Source of the DNA: Candidatus Poseidoniaceae archaeon
Lineage (GTDB): Archaea; Thermoplasmatota; Poseidoniia; Poseidoniales; Poseidoniaceae
Length of the DNA: 18,528 nucleotides
Assembly (NCBI GenBank): GCA_022424925.1
Contig: JAKMGM010000028.1
Location: 1 to 18,528 of the forward strand
Direction of reading: 5' to 3'
Below are positions 12,598-18,528 of this stretch, piece by piece. The position numbers and the translations under genes are program-made. Under the pieces are notes generated by a model, which was given only the letters and a program-made list of their open reading frames with translations, was not told the origin of the DNA and searched no databases. Position 1 is the stretch's first letter; the number at the start of each line of letters is the position of its first letter.

Positions 12598-13392
12598 ATG
12601 CTGCAATTACAGGGAAAAACAGCCTTCGTCTTCGGTGTTGCCAGTGAAGACTCTATCGCATGGGCAATTTGTCAGCAACTCGCCGCCTCTGGTGTGACGC
12701 TGTACCTCGGTTATCAGAAGAGATTCATGAGTCGCATATTCCAATTGAAGGATAAATTGCCTCAAATTGGAGGATTTTATCCTTTGGATGTTGCGGAAGA
12801 TGCAACGACCAGAGAATTTTTTGAGGCTTTCGAGAAAGAACATCCCGGTAAGAAAGCCGATATTCTCATCCACGCGATTGGCTTTGCCCCAAGGGCCTGC
12901 TTTGACAGGCCGATACTTTTCGTTGAAGACAGTGATATAAACACCGCAATGACGATTTCGGCGAATTCACTGCAGCGCTGCTTGAAGCACGCTTTACCGT
13001 ACTTGAACCAAGGTTCGTCAACGGTGACCTTGACATACGCAGCATCCAATCGTTTTGTTCCGAATTACGGGATTATGTCGATGGCGAAAGCGGCGCTTGA
13101 ATGCTGGACGCGTGAACTTGCGTGCCATTTGGGCCCAGAAGGGCATCGAGTGAATGCGATTTCTTCAGGTCCAATCCGTACCATTGCTGCCAGCGGAGTT
13201 CCTGGCTTTGATCGAATCCTCGACCATGTCGAAGAGAACGCACCCCTACGCCGAAATGTCAGTCAAGAAGACGTAGCAGGAGCAACGTTGTGGCTCGCAA
13301 GCCCACTTTCAAACGGTGTGACTGGTCAATGCATTTACGTTGATGGCGGCTATTCGATTACCATGGTGCCACAGAGTATCATGAACAACTGA
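12598..13392 (+). CDS. fabI: Enoyl-[acyl-carrier-protein] reductase, FabI type
   Basis: This 264-residue short-chain dehydrogenase reduces the 2,3 double bond of enoyl-ACP with NAD(P)H, the last step of each fatty-acid elongation cycle. It matches bacterial FabI throughout: GVASEDSIAWAI near residue 14 for the dinucleotide, the DVAED cofactor segment, IHAIGFAP, LTYAASNRFVPNYGIMSMAK carrying Tyr147, Tyr157 and Lys164 (Y-x6-K, one off the E. coli numbering of 146/156/163), SSGPIRTIAASG, and YVDGGYSI at the end. Family length is about 260. ATG 12598 begins at the first conserved strand (LQLQGKTAFVFG); a TTG at 12556 in the same frame would run through the palindrome and is unlikely. The gene sits six bases before the synthase and almost certainly acts with it, reducing intermediates in trans. 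Archaea normally lack FabI, so bacterial origin is likely. No truncation or missing catalytic residue is seen. Confidence 0.93.
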   Translation: MLQLQGKTAFVFGVASEDSIAWAICQQLAASGVTLYLGYQKRFMSRIFQLKDKLPQIGGFYPLDVAEDATTREFFEAFEKEHPGKKADILIHAIGFAPRACFDRPILFVEDSDINTAMTISANSLQRCLKHALPYLNQGSSTVTLTYAASNRFVPNYGIMSMAKAALECWTRELACHLGPEGHRVNAISSGPIRTIAASGVPGFDRILDHVEENAPLRRNVSQEDVAGATLWLASPLSNGVTGQCIYVDGGYSITMVPQSIMNN

Positions 13393-13397
13393 GGTGG
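13391..13397 (+). promoter_or_regulatory. Ribosome-binding site of the synthase, overlapping the fabI stop
   Basis: GAGGTGG begins inside the fabI stop (TGA at 13390-13392) and precedes two consecutive ATG codons at 13399 and 13402. The layout implies coupled translation of FabI and the synthase. Spacing fits the second ATG slightly better, so the first two Met may be one too many. Confidence 0.65.
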
Positions 13398-13398
13398 G

Positions 13399-16300
13399 AT
13401 GATGGTTAAGGATGCGAAAGGAAACGAAGTCAACGGGCTTGAGCAAGGTCCGTTTGAACCAATCGCAGTCATCGGCGTCTCAGCACTCATGCCTGACGCC
13501 CCAGATTTGGACACGTTTTGGCAAAACATCCTTGATTCGAAAGTGAGCATACGTGAACTCCCAGAAGGTCGTTGGAACGGTCCAACTGAACACTTCTATC
13601 GTGAAGGCGGCCCGGGGAATGTCGAAGAAGGCTACACCTATTCCCGTATTGGGGCGCTTGTTGAAGGCTATGAATTTGATTGGCGTCGTTGGAAGCAACC
13701 CCCCGGTACACTCACGCAAATTGATCTGGCTCAGCAATGGGCTGTATCGGTAGCAGCTTCAGCCATTGAACATGCGGGCTACGATGGGGAAACGAAAGAC
13801 ATAGACCGGCTTCGCACAGGTGTTGCTTTCGCCAATGCCTTGGGAGGCGAAAATCGAAACTTCTCAAACATTCGCATCTTTTCAAATCACACCAAGGAAC
13901 TCGCCAAATCATTCGGCATGCCTGCGTCCAATGAGGATGCGTTTGTTGATGCCATTAACCAAGGCGCACCTCGAATAAACGAGGACACGATGCCGGGCGA
14001 ATTGGCCAATGTTGTCGCCGGTCGTGTCTCGAATCTCTTGGACCTTCAAGGGCCAAATTTCGCCATGGACGCCGCCTGTGCTTCCTCTTTGGCGACGCTT
14101 ATGGAAGCGTGCCGCTTGTTGCAAATGCGCCAAGTGGATGTCATGATCTCGGGTGCCACCGACCGAACGATGGACGCGCCAACGTTTGCAAAGTTCAGTG
14201 CGATTGGCGCCCTTTCTCCAACACATTCGACGCCTTTCGATGCTGGCGCCAATGGATTCGTCATGGGTGAAGGTGCTGGTGCATTCGTCCTCAAACGGCT
14301 GTCCGATGCTTTGCGAGATGGTGATGAGGTTTGTGCCGTTATTCGAGGTGTAGGCGGCTCTTCAGACGGACGAGGTAAAGGCATTACAGCGCCGAGCCAA
14401 CGTGGACAGATTCAAGCAGTGGCACGAGCATACGCACAAGCAGAATACGATTCGACGACGGTCGAATTGATTGAGGCTCACGGAACATCGACAAAGGTTG
14501 GCGATGCAACTGAACTCGGAACGCTCTCACTGCTTTGGGACGGTATGCCTTCGGGAGACCATGTCGCTGTGGGTTCGATAAAATCACAGATTGGACATCT
14601 CAAGGCAGCCGCTGGCATTGCCGGCTTGATCAAAGCCGTCATGGCCCTCCACCACCGAACGATTCCTCCATCGGCTGGATTTACAACCCCGAACCCAACC
14701 GTTGATTGGGACAATAATGCGTTTTTCGTACCAACAGAAGCACTCGATTGGCCTCGCCCTGAAAACCATCCCCGACGTGCTGGTGTTTCCGCTTTCGGAT
14801 TTGGTGGCACAAATTACCACGTTGCATTGGAGGGCTTTGAAACCGAATACCATACTGAATTGGCAGATCAATGGTCGGCTCGCTGGGCATCGTACGCAGC
14901 GTCAAACGTTCAATCACATACCGCCTCGGTTCACGATTCAAACGCTCAACCCTCAATGACGCATGAAGAGATGAAAGCCGTAGAAGGTGGAATATTGCTG
15001 CTCTCAGCCGCCACCCTCGGTGCGTTGCAATCAAAACTGGAAGCCAACGAATTCACTGGGCTGCATTTCGATGAAGACCCCCGAGGGCTTCGCCTCTCGT
15101 CAGCCCTTGACATTGCTTCCGTGCATTACGATGAGTCGGAGGCATTCCGAATGTGCATCGTTGCTACTTCATGGGCAGAATTCCACAAGCGCACAGCATT
15201 GGCGTGCAAGGCTATGAACGACCCCGAAAAATGGGGCTTTCTCCAAGCGCAAGGCATTCTGATAACCAACGAACCCGTGTTGCATCCGAAGGCGAAAATT
15301 GCTCACATGTATCCCGGCCAAGGAAGCCAATATGTGGGGATGACTCATGATTTGTATCAGCGCTACAGTGCAGTGGAGCAGGTTTGGACTCAAGCAGACA
15401 AGACCATGGTCGAGGTTCTCGATGGCGAATCACTGTCCAATTTTGTGTTGCGTTCAAATTTGTCGAAAGAACAACGCATAGAGGCTGAGCATAAACTGAA
15501 GCAAACAGAATACACGCAGCCCGCCATGCTTACGGCTGATTTGGCTCTTGAACGAGCCCTGAACGACCATGGCCAGTTCCCTGATATGGTTGCAGGTCAC
15601 TCACTTGGTGAATACGCAGCACTCATGTCGGCGGGTATCCTCGATATGGATGGAGCATTGCGAGCAGCAGCAGCTCGCGGAACGGAAATGGGCTCTGTCG
15701 TAATCGATGATAAGGGTTTGATGGCCAGTATTATGGCGCCGTATGACGAGGTCGCTTCGGTTATCGACTCCACCGCAGGTTACGTTATCGCTGCGAACAA
15801 AAATTCGCCAAAAATGACGGTGATTGCTGGTGAGACTGAACCGGTCAAGCAAGCCATTGCCACATTTGAAGCGAAAGGATTCCAAGCCGTGCCATTGGCC
15901 ACATCCCATGCGTTCCATTCTCGAATTGTTGCACCAGCCAACGAACCATTGCGCCGGTTCCTTGAAAACTTGGATATCCGCTGGCCACGCATCCCCATTA
16001 CTGCCAATGTTGACGGAGAATTTTATCCGATGGAAGGACCCGATTCAAAGCAAGGTGTGCTCGGGAAACTCGCACCTCAAATGTCCTCTGCAGTCGAATG
16101 GACAACGCAAATTGAAACCATGTATGCTGCTGGAGCTCGCGCCTTCATCGAGGTAGGTCCCAAGCGTGCACTGACCATGTTTGCCGTTCAGATTCTTGAG
16201 GATCAACCGCACCTCCCAATCATGAGTAACCACCCGAAACAAGGGGGTATCGCTACTTTCCTTACCGCATTAGGAACACTTGCACTCGCTGGTCGAAGGC

Positions 16301-18528
16301 CGAAATGGCCGGCCAATGATTCAACCGTGCTGACTGAAGCCTTTCGAGCAGGTCCAATTGAAGCATATGCCCCGCTATCTACGGGTTCTTCTCCTTCTGA
16401 GGATTTGCGAACACGAGCACGGCCACTGCCTACTTCAGGTTCACCTGTTTCGATGCCTCAATCCGTTGTTCAGTCCACGCCGCCGGCATCAAAGAGCGTC
16501 GACCCCGCCGTTGCAGCAGCCAAGGCCATGGACGCCTATCTTGGCGACCGGTTGGCCGCAGTCAGCGGATACCCGGCACGGTTTTGCAACGGAATGGTCA
16601 ATCTTCGCCTTGGCCTTGGCTTAAGCGAAGGTCAAATCGCGTCGGTTGTCCAGACTGTTGCCAGCGAAACTGTGGTTGATTCTTCGGTGGATACTTCGAC
16701 ATTCACCACCGCTGCAGACATTGCCAAATGGGTGACAGCACCACCATCCTCTTGGCGTGCGAAGACAACGCTCCTCAGCGCTCCATCTGCGACAGTTTCG
16801 CCGCAGGTCATCTCATCTCCTCAACCGACGCATGTTGATCGCAGAAAAGCAGACCCCTATGTGGTAACTGGAGTTTCCCTTGGACTGCCGGGTGGTGAGA
16901 AAGTCTTCGATGAAGACACCTTTGAACGCCTTGTGCGTGGTGAGACATGCATCAGCGAAGTCAGTGATGAATACAAACAGCGCCTGCTCGATAAGAACCT
17001 CGTTCGTCTCATTAAAGGCCGGGATGGCTCAGTCAACATGGAGCAAGCAACGGAGTTTGGCGACATACCGCAACTGGCGGGCGTCAAATCAGCGTTCGAC
17101 CTCTCCGAAGAATTCGGCATCGAGCCGAAGGTCGTTTTGGCTTGGGACATTACCACGCAGTTAGCGGTAGCGTCGGGTCTTCTCGCTCTACGCGACGCTG
17201 CAATTCCACTCACACCGGTCGAACAAATCGGTAAGGGCGGTTTGAGGCTGATACGCAACTGGCAGGTTCCTCAACACCAGCGAGACCGAACTGGAATCGT
17301 GTTCTCATCTTGTTTCCCTGGTTTACAGATGGCCATGAAGCATGCCAAGACCAACGGTGATGACGGCGAAGGACGCTTTGACCGCCGATACTTGTTCCAG
17401 ACCTTGAACATGGGTCATTCACAATTCGCTCAATACACGGGCATTCGTGGACCGAACACCACCATCAATTTGGCCTGCGCATCTGCAACAGCTGCCTTTG
17501 GCGTGGCTGAAGATTGGTTGAACAGCGACCGTGTAGACCGAGTCGTCATCATTTCTGGAGACGATGTAACCGGTGATGACTTGTGGGAATGGATTGGAGG
17601 TGGCTTTGCCGCCTCAGGTGCTGCTGCTACGGGTAATGTCGTTGAAGAAGTCGCTTTACCGTTTGATCGACGACGTAACGGACTTGTTCTCGGTATGGGT
17701 GCTGCGGCGTTTGTAATTGAACGGCATTCTGAAGCACTTCAGCGTGGTGTTCAACCGATTGCTGAACTTCTCGGTTCAACCACCGCAAACTCAGCCTTCC
17801 ACGGTACACGACTTGATGTAGAACACGTTGCTCAAACTGTTGATGCTTTCATGTCTTCAATGGAAGGCCAGTGGGGTATTGACCGCCATGAAATCGCTCC
17901 GAAGACCGTCTTTTTCTCTCATGAAACATACACGCCGGCTCGCGGTGGTTCTGCTCAATCTGAAGTTCGAGCGCTACGCGAAACATTCGGAGCGAGTACG
18001 GACAGCATGGTGATTGCCAATACCAAAGGGTTCACTGGACATCCGATGGCGGTTGGCATCGAAGATGCGAGCATGTTCCACGGCATGAAAACAGGCCGAA
18101 TCCCTCCAATTGCAAACCACAAGGAGGTTGATCCCGAACTCGGTAATCTCAACCTTTCCAAAGGAGGCGACTATCCAGAACTGCAATACGGGTTGCGCTT
18201 CGCTGCCGGCTTTGGTTCACAGATGGCCTTGTCTTTGGTACGCAAGTGGCCCGTTGTCGGAGAACGAATCGACGGTGAAAAGTTCCTCGCATGGACTCGG
18301 ACATTGGCCGAAACAGACGATGTTGTTTTGCGAATACTCGATAACAAACTGGTCGCTTATGTCGACGGTGACGAAAACCTCCACGGCGGTGTGCAAGGTG
18401 AGCCATGGGATGTTACCGCAGCATGGGAAGGACAGGTTCAGCCGGAAAAGACTCAGGTGGCGACTCCCGCTGCCCCAGTCGTACCGGTAGCAACCCCTGC
18501 CCCCGTTGCGCCATCGCCTCTATCGGTC
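13399..18528 (+). CDS. Type I multidomain fatty-acid/polyketide synthase, KS-AT-(ACP-like)-KS (3' end outside window)
   Basis: The frame is open for all 1710 codons to the right edge. Domains in order: KS1 (about 21-475) has PIAVIGVSALMPDA at the front, Cys227 in DAACASSL, His361 in AHGTSTKVGD and His400 in SQIGHLKAAAG, and ends in GFGGTNYHV, so it is fully catalytic; its start resembles PfaA-type polyunsaturated fatty-acid synthases. A linker (475-636) leads to AT (about 637-960) with PGQGSQYVG, Ser735 in GHSLGEY and His840 in HAFHS, the malonyl-type pattern. Residues 1044-1112 align with PfaA-type carrier domains but lack the attachment serine. KS2 (about 1153-1620) carries Cys1360 in NLACASATAAFG, His1508 in SHETYTP, Lys1543 and His1548 in NTKGFTGHPMAVG, so it also looks active; it belongs to a different KS subtype with a long N-terminal part. 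From about 1680 an Ala/Pro/Val-rich linker starts, typical before carrier domains. Carrier, ketoreductase and dehydratase domains probably lie beyond the edge. With FabI, it would assemble malonyl-derived acyl chains. The product is unknown. Confidence 0.92.
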   Translation, partial: MMVKDAKGNEVNGLEQGPFEPIAVIGVSALMPDAPDLDTFWQNILDSKVSIRELPEGRWNGPTEHFYREGGPGNVEEGYTYSRIGALVEGYEFDWRRWKQPPGTLTQIDLAQQWAVSVAASAIEHAGYDGETKDIDRLRTGVAFANALGGENRNFSNIRIFSNHTKELAKSFGMPASNEDAFVDAINQGAPRINEDTMPGELANVVAGRVSNLLDLQGPNFAMDAACASSLATLMEACRLLQMRQVDVMISGATDRTMDAPTFAKFSAIGALSPTHSTPFDAGANGFVMGEGAGAFVLKRLSDALRDGDEVCAVIRGVGGSSDGRGKGITAPSQRGQIQAVARAYAQAEYDSTTVELIEAHGTSTKVGDATELGTLSLLWDGMPSGDHVAVGSIKSQIGHLKAAAGIAGLIKAVMALHHRTIPPSAGFTTPNPTVDWDNNAFFVPTEALDWPRPENHPRRAGVSAFGFGGTNYHVALEGFETEYHTELADQWSARWASYAASNVQSHTASVHDSNAQPSMTHEEMKAVEGGILLLSAATLGALQSKLEANEFTGLHFDEDPRGLRLSSALDIASVHYDESEAFRMCIVATSWAEFHKRTALACKAMNDPEKWGFLQAQGILITNEPVLHPKAKIAHMYPGQGSQYVGMTHDLYQRYSAVEQVWTQADKTMVEVLDGESLSNFVLRSNLSKEQRIEAEHKLKQTEYTQPAMLTADLALERALNDHGQFPDMVAGHSLGEYAALMSAGILDMDGALRAAAARGTEMGSVVIDDKGLMASIMAPYDEVASVIDSTAGYVIAANKNSPKMTVIAGETEPVKQAIATFEAKGFQAVPLATSHAFHSRIVAPANEPLRRFLENLDIRWPRIPITANVDGEFYPMEGPDSKQGVLGKLAPQMSSAVEWTTQIETMYAAGARAFIEVGPKRALTMFAVQILEDQPHLPIMSNHPKQGGIATFLTALGTLALAGRRPKWPANDSTVLTEAFRAGPIEAYAPLSTGSSPSEDLRTRARPLPTSGSPVSMPQSVVQSTPPASKSVDPAVAAAKAMDAYLGDRLAAVSGYPARFCNGMVNLRLGLGLSEGQIASVVQTVASETVVDSSVDTSTFTTAADIAKWVTAPPSSWRAKTTLLSAPSATVSPQVISSPQPTHVDRRKADPYVVTGVSLGLPGGEKVFDEDTFERLVRGETCISEVSDEYKQRLLDKNLVRLIKGRDGSVNMEQATEFGDIPQLAGVKSAFDLSEEFGIEPKVVLAWDITTQLAVASGLLALRDAAIPLTPVEQIGKGGLRLIRNWQVPQHQRDRTGIVFSSCFPGLQMAMKHAKTNGDDGEGRFDRRYLFQTLNMGHSQFAQYTGIRGPNTTINLACASATAAFGVAEDWLNSDRVDRVVIISGDDVTGDDLWEWIGGGFAASGAAATGNVVEEVALPFDRRRNGLVLGMGAAAFVIERHSEALQRGVQPIAELLGSTTANSAFHGTRLDVEHVAQTVDAFMSSMEGQWGIDRHEIAPKTVFFSHETYTPARGGSAQSEVRALRETFGASTDSMVIANTKGFTGHPMAVGIEDASMFHGMKTGRIPPIANHKEVDPELGNLNLSKGGDYPELQYGLRFAAGFGSQMALSLVRKWPVVGERIDGEKFLAWTRTLAETDDVVLRILDNKLVAYVDGDENLHGGVQGEPWDVTAAWEGQVQPEKTQVATPAAPVVPVATPAPVAPSPLSV

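Noticed and set aside
1..18528. tRNA or rRNA genes, CRISPR arrays, insertion sequences
   Set aside because: I saw no cloverleaf-like sequence, regularly spaced repeats, transposase-like protein or terminal inverted repeats; the window is almost fully covered by ordinary genes.

Overview
The window looks like a piece of a planktonic euryarchaeal genome. My best guess is Marine Group II (Candidatus Poseidoniales) or a close relative. The archaeal signals are a divergent TATA-binding-protein-like gene, an archaeal-type TatD-related amidohydrolase, an EF-Tu/SelB-like paralogue with a decayed GTPase domain, and two large secreted beta-sandwich proteins anchored by a C-terminal membrane helix. The lineage is an inference from gene content; no rRNA or other taxonomic marker is present.

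Left part, minus strand (1-2771): three genes point left. Transcription would run from a hotdog-fold acyl-CoA thioesterase (2771-2310), through the EF-Tu-like protein (2267-1248), to a two-helix membrane protein that runs off the left edge (1151-1). An intergenic region of about 0.3 kb (2772-3097) separates them from the plus-strand genes and should hold divergent promoters.

Centre, plus strand (3098-12483): a giant secreted cell-surface protein (about 1964 residues) is followed, with a 4-base stop/start overlap, by an uncharacterised soluble protein. Next, behind a strong Shine-Dalgarno sequence, comes a TBP-like protein that has lost the DNA-kinking phenylalanines. A TatD-family hydrolase and a smaller secreted, membrane-anchored protein with a very Asp-rich cytoplasmic tail follow. 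The first three are tightly packed and probably co-transcribed.

Right part, plus strand (12484-18528): after a T-run and a striking 21-bp perfect palindrome come a bacterial-type FabI enoyl-ACP reductase and, six bases after its stop, a multidomain type I synthase. In the 1710 visible codons the synthase has ketosynthase (KS1), malonyl-type acyltransferase (AT), a carrier-protein-like domain without its phosphopantetheine serine, a second ketosynthase (KS2) with intact Cys-His-His, and an Ala/Pro-rich linker of the sort that precedes carrier domains. It runs off the right edge.

The fabI-synthase pair is the most interesting content. It looks like a compact, probably bacterially derived fatty-acid or polyketide locus in an archaeon, with the synthase doing condensation and loading and FabI supplying the enoyl reduction in trans. 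The palindrome just before fabI overlaps its likely ribosome-binding site and can form two mutually exclusive hairpins, so it may control the locus. The thioesterase on the other strand could act on the product, but nothing in the sequence links it directly.
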